DNA from: JBEVOS01 sp964564595
GTDB lineage: Bacteria; Pseudomonadota; Alphaproteobacteria; Caulobacterales; Aquidulcibacteraceae
Reading direction: 5' to 3'
NCBI GenBank assembly: GCA_964564595.1
Contig: CAZMCA010000075.1
Location: 1-15,309, forward strand
Length of the DNA: 15,309 nucleotides
Below the pieces are notes generated by a model, which saw only the letters and a list, made by a program, of their open reading frames with translations, was not told where the DNA came from and searched no databases. Shown here one piece after another: positions 7,746 through 14,553 of the stretch. Made by a program: the position numbers and the translations under genes. Numbering within the stretch: position 1 is the stretch's first letter; each line of letters begins with the position of its first letter.

Positions 7746-9626
7746 GTGCGCGCTCTATTTTCCCGTGGCCTGGAGGCGATCCGCAGCCCGTTCGCCCCGC
7801 TTGTCGCGGGGCTTCTGCTGCTTGTCGTCCTGCTTTTTGGCCTCACCTGGGTCACGGAGCAGCGCGGCGCCGAGAACGCTCTGGTGCGCGAAACGCTGCA
7901 GACGCGCGCTGTCCTTTGGCAGACGCTCTCCACGCTGCAAGACATGGAGACCGGACAGCGCGGCTTTTTGCTGACCGGCGAGCAGGCCTACATTGAGCCC
8001 TTCGAACGCGGCCAAGCGCGGCTCGCGGGCCAGCTCGATACGCTCGAGGAGCGGCTTGCGGACGATGCGGACCAGAAGACCCGGCTCGCCGCCCTGCGCG
8101 CGGTGACGACGGACAAGGTCGAAGAGCTCACCAGCACGATCAACATCCGCCGGATGGGCGACACGCGCGGCATGATGCTCGTGATCCGCGGCGACCGCGG
8201 CAAGCAATTGATGGACAACGCGCGCGCCATCATCAACCACATGCTGCGCGACGAGGAAGAAGAACTCGTCTTGCGTCAGCAGAATGTGCAGCGCGCCAAC
8301 GCTTTGGTGCAGATCGCCACCATCGCCACCATTCTCGGCGTTGTCGTGCTCGGTTTCGTGACGATCGGCGCCGCGCAGCGTACGCATCGCTCGCTCAAGG
8401 AATCGGCCAACGCCGCGACCGCGGCCTATAAGCGTATCCTTGAAGAGACCACGGCGCGCGAAACGGCCGAGGATCAGGTGCGCCAGCTCCAGAAGATGGA
8501 GGCGATCGGCCAGCTCACCGGCGGCGTCGCGCATGACTTCAACAACATGCTGGCGGTGATCTCTTCATCGCTCCAATTGCTGCGCCGGCGCCTGGAGCGC
8601 GGGCAGACCGACGTGATGCAATTTGTCGAAGCCGCGCAGGATGCGGCCAACCGCGCCGCCAGCCTGACAAGCCGCCTCCTCGCCTTTTCCCGCCAGCAAC
8701 CGCTTTCGCCGCAGACGCTCGATCTCAACCGCCTCGTCAGCGGCATGTCGGAACTGCTCCGCCGCACCCTCGGCGAAACCATCGAAATGGAATCGGTTCT
8801 CGCTGGCGGCCTCTGGAAGACCTACGCCGATCCAAGTCAGCTTGAGAATGCGCTCCTGAACCTTTGTGTGAACGCGCGCGACGCGATGCCTGAAGGCGGC
8901 CGGCTCACGATCGAGACCGCGAACGCGCATCTCGACGATTCCTACTCCGCGCGCCACGCCGAAGTGCCCGCCGGCCAATATGTGATGATCTGCGTGAGCG
9001 ACACGGGCCACGGCATGCCCGCGGAAGTCGCGGCGCGCGCGTTCGATCCGTTCTTCACCACCAAGCCCGTCGGCAAAGGCACAGGGCTCGGGCTCAGCCA
9101 GGTCTATGGCTACGTCAAGCAAAGCGGCGGCCACGTGAAGATCTACTCCGAGCGCGGCGAAGGCACGACGATCAAGATCTATCTGCCCCGCAGCGATCGC
9201 ACCGAAGAACACCCGTCCGCCGAAGCGCCCCGCGTGATCCGCCCCGGCGCGCCGACGGAGCTTATCCTTGTCGTCGAGGATGAAGAGCGCGTGCGCATGG
9301 TCAGCGTCGCGGCGCTGCGCGATCTCGGCTACACTGTGATCCACGCCGCGAACGGGCCCGAGGCGCTCGTCAAACTCGATCAGCACCCAAGCGTAGCGTT
9401 GATGTTCACCGACGTCGTGATGCCGAACATGAGCGGGCGCGTGCTTTCCGATGAAGCGCTGAAGCGCCATCCCGAACTCAAAGTGCTCTACACCACCGGC
9501 TACACCCAGAACGCCGTCGTCCATAACGGCGTGCTCGATCGTGACGCGCAGCTTTTGATGAAGCCCTATTCGCTCGATCAGCTCGCCGCAAAGGTGCGCG
9601 ACATTCTGGATCGCCCGAAGAGCTAG
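7746..9626 (+). CDS. CHASE3-domain hybrid histidine kinase with C-terminal receiver
   Basis: Membrane sensor kinase of 626 residues. The order is TM1 (about 18-36), an extracytoplasmic CHASE3-like domain (about 40-185) with DMETGQRGFLLTGEQAYIEPF, TM2 (about 187-210) and a short coiled linker. The dimerisation helix follows with His263 in GGVAHDFNNMLAVISSS. The ATPase domain has an N-box (about 368-380), DTGHGMP at about 419 and GKGTGLGLS at about 443. A receiver domain (about 501-622) has Asp556 in TDVVMPNMSG and Lys in LMKPYS. All key residues are present, so kinase and receiver should be active. The start is a GTG without a clear Shine-Dalgarno site, but TM1 requires it; the first in-frame ATG lies inside CHASE3. 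No Hpt domain or separate response regulator is nearby, so its output is unknown. Its stop overlaps the tadG stop. Confidence 0.93.
   Translation: MRALFSRGLEAIRSPFAPLVAGLLLLVVLLFGLTWVTEQRGAENALVRETLQTRAVLWQTLSTLQDMETGQRGFLLTGEQAYIEPFERGQARLAGQLDTLEERLADDADQKTRLAALRAVTTDKVEELTSTINIRRMGDTRGMMLVIRGDRGKQLMDNARAIINHMLRDEEEELVLRQQNVQRANALVQIATIATILGVVVLGFVTIGAAQRTHRSLKESANAATAAYKRILEETTARETAEDQVRQLQKMEAIGQLTGGVAHDFNNMLAVISSSLQLLRRRLERGQTDVMQFVEAAQDAANRAASLTSRLLAFSRQQPLSPQTLDLNRLVSGMSELLRRTLGETIEMESVLAGGLWKTYADPSQLENALLNLCVNARDAMPEGGRLTIETANAHLDDSYSARHAEVPAGQYVMICVSDTGHGMPAEVAARAFDPFFTTKPVGKGTGLGLSQVYGYVKQSGGHVKIYSERGEGTTIKIYLPRSDRTEEHPSAEAPRVIRPGAPTELILVVEDEERVRMVSVAALRDLGYTVIHAANGPEALVKLDQHPSVALMFTDVVMPNMSGRVLSDEALKRHPELKVLYTTGYTQNAVVHNGVLDRDAQLLMKPYSLDQLAAKVRDILDRPKS
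9623..9626. other. Shared CTAG: overlapping convergent stop codons
   Basis: The kinase stop TAG (9624-9626, plus strand) and the tadG-like stop TAG (9625-9623, minus strand) use the same CTAG palindrome. There is no intergenic space and no room for a terminator between the two genes. Confidence 0.95.
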
Positions 9627-11278
9627 CCCACGAGCGCCGAGCCGTCGCACCGCACGCCGTTGACGCGCAGATCGGCCTCCCCAAGCCGCACGCCCAGCAC
9701 GTCCGTCAGCCCATTGACCAGATCGTCCAGCACTGGCGCGGCGGCTGAAAGCGGCGTCGCAATCGCGCGCGTCACGCCGCCAAGATTGAGCCCTAGGCCC
9801 GCTACGCGCACGTTGAGGTCGATCTCGCGCATCAGGCTTGTAAACGTCGCTTGCGCGATGTCGCGCGTCTGCACTGTTTTGATCTCACCCCGCGCGATCT
9901 CATCGCCGCGGAACGTCACGTCCTGCCAAGCGTCCCCGCCTAGATCGATGCGGCCCGCACCCTCGGCGCGAATGAGCGGCAATTCCACGAGCCGCGCCGG
10001 GCGCAGCGCCAACGGTCGCCTAAAATCATCCAAGCGCGCGCGATCGATCTCCGCGAGCGCGACCATGCCGATGCTCGGCGACGCCGAGAGCGTGACACGG
10101 TGGCTCGCCTGATTGGCGCCGCATGCGATGTCGCTCAGGCGCGCCTGCGCGGAGGCCGCCTCGATCAACAGCGGCACGCGCACGCGCGCGATCGGCGCGG
10201 CCGCGTTCACATCCGCTTCCAGGTAGAGCCGCATCTGCGCCGTGCGGATGATCACCTCGTTGCTGCCGGTGATCGCAAGCCACGGCGAATTGTTCGGCCG
10301 CTCGCCGATCGCGAGCCACGCGCGTACGCCCGCAAGCCCCGGCGCGCCGGCCGAAAGATCGAGCGCGACTTGCCGTTCACCGTTCGCGAGTTCGAGCATC
10401 GCCATCGCCAAATCGAACGCGTTCACGCCGACTGCCGCGCCCGCGCCATCGGGCGGCGCGTCCTGCCCGGCGTACGGCCCAAGATCAATCAGCGTATCAA
10501 GCCCATCGATCACGCGTTGGCGGGAGGCGGCGTTCGCGAGCCGCTCCATCGCGCGCCCCGCATCGCGCGCGCCGCTCGCGATCAGTGCGTCGGCGAGCGC
10601 GCCCAGCGCCAGCGGCGCTGTGATCTCGTGCGCGAGCACGCGGTCGTAGCTTGCAGCTTCCAGATCGAGGCGCGTGCGCAAAGCGTCCGTGAACGAAAAG
10701 AGCGAAACGTCCGCACGCAGCAAAGACTGATAGTCCATCACTGAGAGGTTGACGCCCCCTCCAGCCAATTCGCCCAGCAATGCGTTCGCGATGCCGCCGC
10801 GCAACGCCAAGAGGCGCGAGCCGATCTGAAAGCTCGCGAGCTGCGCGCGCGCCGCCGTCGCGTTGCGCCCGACTTGCATGCGCCCTTCCGGCACGAACAG
10901 AGCCGCAAAATAGAGCGGCGCATCGCCATCGAGGCGCACGCGCACTGCATTGGCGTTGTTGACGCCGGGCACGAAGCGTTGCGCCGCCGGCCGCGCCGGA
11001 TCGGGCGTATAGCGCCCAAGCTCGGTGCGCACGCGTACGCCCCGGCCGGCGCGATTGGCGCGCACTGCCGCTTCCGCACGCGCTTGCGCGCGCCCCAAAT
11101 CCTGCGCCGCGGTCATCGCAGCAATGTCTGCGACGCCCTGCAGCTCGCGTGAGCGCAGATAGACCGTGCCGACATCGACACCGAGCGCGGCCATGCCGAT
11201 CATCGCCGTGGCTGAAACGGCCGCGAGAATGGAGATCGCGCCTTCGCGGCGGCGCCAGAATGCGCGCCAGCCCCGCAT
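9623..11278 (-). CDS. TadG-like pilus-assembly-associated protein
   Basis: A 551-residue envelope protein. The N-terminus (REGAISILAAVSATAMIGMAALGVDVG, about 12-38) is the TadG-like N-terminal segment: a short basic stretch, one membrane helix, then GVDVGTVYLRSRELQGVADIAAMTAAQ. This segment is shared with Flp/Tad pilus minor components. The remainder (about 60-551) is a large, probably periplasmic domain with no motif I can name. I see no von Willebrand A metal site (DxSxS), although classical TadG proteins often carry one. Two cysteines, in DIACGANQ and in RCDGSALVG at the C-terminus, could form a disulfide. It starts two bases after the tadE stop (TGATAATG), so the pair is surely co-translated. 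Its job in a pilus or surface structure is inferred only from the N-terminus and the partner. Confidence 0.78.
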   Translation of the reverse strand: MRGWRAFWRRREGAISILAAVSATAMIGMAALGVDVGTVYLRSRELQGVADIAAMTAAQDLGRAQARAEAAVRANRAGRGVRVRTELGRYTPDPARPAAQRFVPGVNNANAVRVRLDGDAPLYFAALFVPEGRMQVGRNATAARAQLASFQIGSRLLALRGGIANALLGELAGGGVNLSVMDYQSLLRADVSLFSFTDALRTRLDLEAASYDRVLAHEITAPLALGALADALIASGARDAGRAMERLANAASRQRVIDGLDTLIDLGPYAGQDAPPDGAGAAVGVNAFDLAMAMLELANGERQVALDLSAGAPGLAGVRAWLAIGERPNNSPWLAITGSNEVIIRTAQMRLYLEADVNAAAPIARVRVPLLIEAASAQARLSDIACGANQASHRVTLSASPSIGMVALAEIDRARLDDFRRPLALRPARLVELPLIRAEGAGRIDLGGDAWQDVTFRGDEIARGEIKTVQTRDIAQATFTSLMREIDLNVRVAGLGLNLGGVTRAIATPLSAAAPVLDDLVNGLTDVLGVRLGEADLRVNGVRCDGSALVG

Positions 11279-11280
11279 TA

Positions 11281-11721
11281 TCAGAACCCGCCGAGCCGGA
11301 TCGTCGCCGCGCGCGCGACTTCGCGTGGCGGCATCGGCACGATCCCTTCCATCGCCCAGAACGCGCTGTTGCCGGCGTCGTAGACGACGCGCACGGTGAA
11401 GGTCTGCCCGTCGCGCGTTGCGGTGACGCGCGTGCGCAGCGGATCGAACGGCCCAAGGTTCGGCGCCGTTTCCGAAACCGCTTCGCGCGCGAGCGCCAGG
11501 CGCTCTGGATCGTCGAGCCCCGCAATCGCCGCGCGCGCCGCGTCATTCGCGAGCTGTTGCACTGTGTGCGCGGTCCACAGATAGCCGCCGTAAGACAGCA
11601 TCCCGGCCAGCAACAAAATGAAGAGAGGCGCCACCAGCGCGAACTCGACGGCCGCCGCGCCCTCCCGGCGTCCGCCAAAGGCGCTACCCCTCCGGGCGAG
11701 GCGTCTTATGATCTCCCGCAT
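11281..11721 (-). CDS. TadE-like pseudopilin
   Basis: A 146-residue member of the TadE-like family, minor pilins of the Flp/Tad system. The N-terminus has a basic leader (MREIIRRLARRGSAFGGRREG) and then AAAVEFALVAPLFILLLAG, a hydrophobic helix with Glu at +5 and Phe at +6 after the Gly. That is the cleavage pattern recognised by the Tad prepilin peptidase. A short periplasmic domain follows (about 45-146). An in-frame TAA 12 bases before the ATG fixes this as the most upstream start. No Shine-Dalgarno site precedes it, so expression may be low or depend on another signal. It lies two bases ahead of the tadG-like gene. No flp, cpaA/tadV, tadA, tadB or tadC is present here, so processing would need a locus elsewhere. 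Confidence 0.88.
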   Translation of the reverse strand: MREIIRRLARRGSAFGGRREGAAAVEFALVAPLFILLLAGMLSYGGYLWTAHTVQQLANDAARAAIAGLDDPERLALAREAVSETAPNLGPFDPLRTRVTATRDGQTFTVRVVYDAGNSAFWAMEGIVPMPPREVARAATIRLGGF

Positions 11722-11781
11722 AGGTTGTATTTACTCGACTGGAGATTGATGAGCCGTTAAAGCTCCTCCTCCACGCGTCCC

Positions 11782-11797
11782 GCGGGCCGCCGCCCGC
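11782..11797 (-). repeat. Small hairpin upstream of tadE
   Basis: GCGGGC and GCCCGC form a perfect 6-bp stem around a 4-base loop in the 152-base spacer between RSH and tadE. On the minus strand no T run follows it. It may fold in the tadE leader or at the RSH mRNA end. The region also holds an isolated GGAGGAGG (minus strand, about 11763-11771) with no adjacent start codon for a gene of useful length. Confidence 0.3.
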
Positions 11798-11829
11798 CTC
11801 CCTGCACCTGGGGCGCGCTTGCGCCTTAC

Positions 11830-11860
11830 GCCGCCGGCCTCGCCACCCCGAACCGGCGGC
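11830..11860. terminator. GC-rich hairpin downstream of the RSH gene
   Basis: GCCGCCGG (11830-11837) and CCGGCGGC (11853-11860) form a perfect 8-bp stem with a 15-base loop, starting 14 bases after the RSH stop. On the minus strand, the RSH direction, no T run follows, so it would be a weak or Rho-assisted terminator or a 3' end stabiliser. On the plus strand the stem is followed by GGCCTTTT, which looks more like an intrinsic terminator and would block antisense transcription entering the RSH gene. Confidence 0.45.
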
Positions 11861-11873
11861 GGCCTTTTGCGCG

Positions 11874-14120
11874 CTACCCGCGCACGCGCTCAACGTCGCG
11901 CACGGCCTTGCTGGTGCGCATCGCGGCGAGAATGTTCGTCAGGTGGCGCGCATCCGCGACTTCGACATCGAACACCATGTCGAAGAAGTCCTGGGTTCGT
12001 TTCGTCATCCGAACATTGAGAATATCGCCCTCGTTCTCAGCGATGATCTGGCAGAGCTGCGCGAGCACGCCGCGGCCGTTCTCCACGGTCGCGTGAATGC
12101 GCGCCACCGCCAGCGAGCGATCGAGCGCCGCCGTCGTCCACGCCAGATCGATCCACGTCTCGTCGTGATCTTCGAGCGCATCGAGCGTCTCGCAATCGAT
12201 CGTATGGACAACCACGCCCGAACCCGACGTCAGCACGCCAACGATGCGATCGCCCGGGATCGGCGAGCAGCACTCCGCAAAGTGCAGCGAAACGCCGGCC
12301 TGTAAGCCCCCGCCGTTGACGTAGAGCCGCGCTTTGCCCGCTTCCATCGGCCGGCGCTGCTCATCTTTCTTCACGCGCTCTGCAAGCTGCGGGAAGGCCG
12401 CCGCCGCCACCGCGCTCGCCTTCAGCGTGCCTTCGGCGACGGAGAGAAAGATATCCTCTTCATCCTCCTTGCCGAGGCGCGCAGCCGCTTCCGCAAGCGC
12501 TGTGTCGTTGAGATCGTGCCCATAGCGATGCAGCGCATGCGCCACCAGATCGCGGCCCATGCGATAGAACTCCTCGCGCCGCGCGAGCCGCTCGAGCCGC
12601 CGCTGATGCGATTTTGCGCGGCCGGTCTTCGTCACGCTTTCCCAGCCCGGCACGGGCGCCGCGCGATCGGAGCGTACGATCTCCACCACATCGCCGTTGC
12701 GCAGCACAGTGCGCAGCGGGCGCTCCTCGCCGTTGATGATGGCGCCGACGCAGGTATCGCCCACGTCCGAGTGGACGGCGTACGCAAAATCGAGCGGCGT
12801 TGCGCCCTGCGGGAGATCGATCAGCGCGCCTTTCGGGGTGAACGCAAAGACATGATCCTGATACATGTCGAGCTTGACGTGTTCGAGGAACTCGTCGGCG
12901 TCGCCGCCATGCTCGGCGATCTGCAACAAGGATTGCGTCAGTTCGCGCGGATCGAGCCCGTGCTTCAGCGCGCGCTCTTCGTCGTAGCCATAGCTCTCGT
13001 TCTTGTAGCGCCAATGCGCCGCCACGCCGAGTTCGGCCTGCTGATCCATCTCATCGGTTCGGATCTGAATTTCGACCCGCACATTTCCCGGCCCGATCAC
13101 CGTCGTATGGATCGAGCGATAGCCGTTCGGCTTGGGGTTCGAGATGTAATCCTCGAACTGTTCGGGCACGCAGCGCCACGCCTGGTGCACGAGGCCGAGC
13201 GCGCGATAGCAATCGTCCTTCGTCGCCACGATCACGCGGAACGCGTAAATATCCGCGAGATCGTTGAATTGGAGGCTTTTGCGCTGGAGCTTCTTCCAGA
13301 TCGAGTACACGGCCTTTTGCCGGCCATAGACGCGCGCTTCCAGGCCCGCGAAGCCGAACACTTCCGTGATCGTCTGCGTCACGATCGTGACGTTTGCGCC
13401 TTTATCCACCCGCAGCTGATCGAGCCGCGCATTGATCGCCGATTCCGCATCCGGAAACGCTTCGTGGAACGCGAGCGTCTCCAGCTCTTGCGCCATCTTC
13501 TCCATGCCGATGCGGCGTGCGAGCGGCGCGTATATCTCGAGCGTCTCGAGCGCAATGCGGCGGCGCTTCTCGCTCGTCGGCACATGGCCCAGCGTACGCA
13601 TGTTGTGCAGCCGGTCCGCCAGCTTCACCAGCAGAACGCGCACGTCCTTTGCCATCGCCAGAATGAACTTCTGCAGGTTGGCGGCCTGCTTGTTCTGATC
13701 GGGGCGGAGTTCGAGCTTCGAGAGCTTGGTGACGCCATCGACGAGCTCGGCGATCTCCGGGCCGAACTTCTCGGTGATGTCCTTATGCTCAGCGACCGTG
13801 TCTTCGATCGTATCGTGCAGCAGCCCCGCGACGATCGTGGCGGTGTCGAGCTTGTATTCGGTGAGGATGCCCGCGACCTCGATCGGGTGCGCGAAGTACG
13901 GATCGCCTGAGTGGCGCTTCTGGCTGCCATGCGCGAGCGTTGCGAAGACGTAGGCGCGGTTCAGCAAATTCTCGTCGGCGCGCGGGTCATAGGCCTGCAC
14001 GCGTTCGACGAGTTCGAACTGCCGGAGAAAGCGCGGGCGGCTAGCGCCTCGCGCCTCACTGGGCGGAGGATCGGCGCCGATGACGGGCGCCGGTGCGGCG
14101 ACGCCGTCGTCGCCGGGCAC
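11874..14120 (-). CDS. rsh: Bifunctional (p)ppGpp synthetase/hydrolase (RelA/SpoT homologue)
   Basis: RSH protein that makes and destroys the alarmone (p)ppGpp, the signal of the stringent response. It has 748 residues. The HD hydrolase domain has His78 (FAHPIEVAG), His102-Asp103 (LLHDTIEDT) and Asp169 (KLADRLHNMRT), so hydrolysis should be intact. The synthetase domain has GRQKAVYSIWKK at about 266-277 and NPKPNGYRSIHTTV around Tyr334, so synthesis should be intact too. A TGS domain (about 420-480), a cysteine-pair domain with ECCSPIPGD (about 616-624) and a C-terminal ACT domain (about 668-745) follow. The start is a GTG directly after the rpoZ stop (TAG GTG, no spacer). It gives a Pro/Ala-rich extension of about 30 residues before the conserved FLRQFELVERV. 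Alphaproteobacteria normally have one such bifunctional enzyme, called rel, spoT or rsh. Confidence 0.96.
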   Translation of the reverse strand: MPGDDGVAAPAPVIGADPPPSEARGASRPRFLRQFELVERVQAYDPRADENLLNRAYVFATLAHGSQKRHSGDPYFAHPIEVAGILTEYKLDTATIVAGLLHDTIEDTVAEHKDITEKFGPEIAELVDGVTKLSKLELRPDQNKQAANLQKFILAMAKDVRVLLVKLADRLHNMRTLGHVPTSEKRRRIALETLEIYAPLARRIGMEKMAQELETLAFHEAFPDAESAINARLDQLRVDKGANVTIVTQTITEVFGFAGLEARVYGRQKAVYSIWKKLQRKSLQFNDLADIYAFRVIVATKDDCYRALGLVHQAWRCVPEQFEDYISNPKPNGYRSIHTTVIGPGNVRVEIQIRTDEMDQQAELGVAAHWRYKNESYGYDEERALKHGLDPRELTQSLLQIAEHGGDADEFLEHVKLDMYQDHVFAFTPKGALIDLPQGATPLDFAYAVHSDVGDTCVGAIINGEERPLRTVLRNGDVVEIVRSDRAAPVPGWESVTKTGRAKSHQRRLERLARREEFYRMGRDLVAHALHRYGHDLNDTALAEAAARLGKEDEEDIFLSVAEGTLKASAVAAAAFPQLAERVKKDEQRRPMEAGKARLYVNGGGLQAGVSLHFAECCSPIPGDRIVGVLTSGSGVVVHTIDCETLDALEDHDETWIDLAWTTAALDRSLAVARIHATVENGRGVLAQLCQIIAENEGDILNVRMTKRTQDFFDMVFDVEVADARHLTNILAAMRTSKAVRDVERVRG

Positions 14121-14471
14121 CTAGAACCGTTCGTCGCGCTGGGCTTCGGCTTCTGCCTGGAGCGCGCGCAGCACGTCCTCTTCGGTCGACTCCACGGGCG
14201 CGGCGAGCGCCAGGGTGTCCTGCTCCTCTTCGGCGCGCGTTGCGGGGCGCACGTCCTGGAACTGGAGGATCAGGCTGTCGCGGACTTCTTCCGGGACCAC
14301 GGCGTTTTCAGCGATCTCGCGCAGCGAAACGACCGGGTCTTTATCGCGATCACGCTCGACCAGCGGCTCGGCGCCCGAGGAGATGGCGCGCGCGCGGTGC
14401 GCCGCCAAAAGGACCAGCGAGAACCGGTTCGGGACTTTATCGACGCAATCTTCAACGGTGACGCGGGCCAA
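14121..14471 (-). CDS. rpoZ: DNA-directed RNA polymerase omega subunit
   Basis: Omega is the small subunit that helps fold and hold beta' in RNA polymerase. The 116-residue product starts MARVTVEDCVDKVPNRFSLVLLAAHRARAISSG, the family signature, followed by VSLREIAENAV. The C-terminal half, rich in acidic residues and alanine, is variable in this class. The start is a TTG (14471-14469). It is supported by the conserved N-terminus and a GGAG nine bases upstream, and no ATG gives the conserved start. The next gene, RSH, begins on the base after the stop. The rpoZ-rsh pairing is widespread, and omega is a known part of a (p)ppGpp site on RNA polymerase in E. coli, which makes the coupling sensible. 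Confidence 0.96.
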   Translation of the reverse strand: MARVTVEDCVDKVPNRFSLVLLAAHRARAISSGAEPLVERDRDKDPVVSLREIAENAVVPEEVRDSLILQFQDVRPATRAEEEQDTLALAAPVESTEEDVLRALQAEAEAQRDERF

Positions 14472-14480
14472 GCGGTCTCA

Positions 14481-14484
14481 CTCC
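14481..14484 (-). promoter_or_regulatory. Ribosome-binding site of rpoZ
   Basis: GGAG on the minus strand, nine bases before the TTG at 14471. It helps fix the unusual TTG start. Confidence 0.6.
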
Positions 14485-14505
14485 GGGAGGTAAAGCTGAA
14501 CCTTC

Positions 14506-14534
14506 TATCTAATCGGCCCCGCGGGATTTCGCAA
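14506..14534 (-). promoter_or_regulatory. Candidate rpoZ-rsh promoter
   Basis: On the minus strand TTGCGA (14534-14529) and TAGATA (14511-14506) are separated by 17 bases and could be a sigma70-type -35/-10 pair. The -35 matches TTGACA at four positions. The -10 matches TATAAT at only three, so it is weak. It would start transcription about 30 bases before the rpoZ TTG. The -35 is inside the 14-bp palindrome at 14528-14541. Confidence 0.35.
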
Positions 14535-14541
14535 TTGCGAA
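14528..14541. promoter_or_regulatory. 14-bp perfect palindrome, possible operator
   Basis: TTCGCAATTGCGAA reads the same on both strands. It is AT-rich at its centre and stands out in GC-rich DNA. It lies between folK and rpoZ, 12 bases after the folK stop and overlapping the candidate rpoZ -35. A loopless palindrome suits binding of a dimeric regulator better than an RNA hairpin. It does not match the GTTC-N7-GTTC LexA site usual in this class, nor TTAA-N7-TTAA CtrA sites. Confidence 0.45.
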
Positions 14542-14553
14542 CGCCCCGGAGGC

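Noticed and set aside
8565..9650. Open frame of 361 codons opposite the kinase
   Set aside because: The kinase reading frame holds every catalytic motif; the antisense frame has none.
10340..10375. DLSAG in the TadG-like protein as a von Willebrand A metal site
   Set aside because: The DxSxS pattern is incomplete (Gly at the last position) and I see no supporting downstream Thr or Asp motifs.
10497..11678. Open frame of 393 codons in another minus-strand frame across tadG and tadE
   Set aside because: It is highly arginine-rich and lacks motifs. The TadE and TadG frames have the right N-terminal segments and a coherent two-base junction.
12516..13910. Long open frame (464 codons) on the plus strand opposite the RSH gene
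   Set aside because: It is the antisense shadow of a well-supported RSH gene in GC-rich DNA. It shows no recognisable motif and an arginine/alanine/histidine-rich composition typical of such shadows.
14528..14545. LexA/SOS box at the rpoZ upstream palindrome
   Set aside because: GTTC is present once, but the second GTTC at the required spacing is replaced by CGAA, so the direct-repeat pattern of this class is not met.
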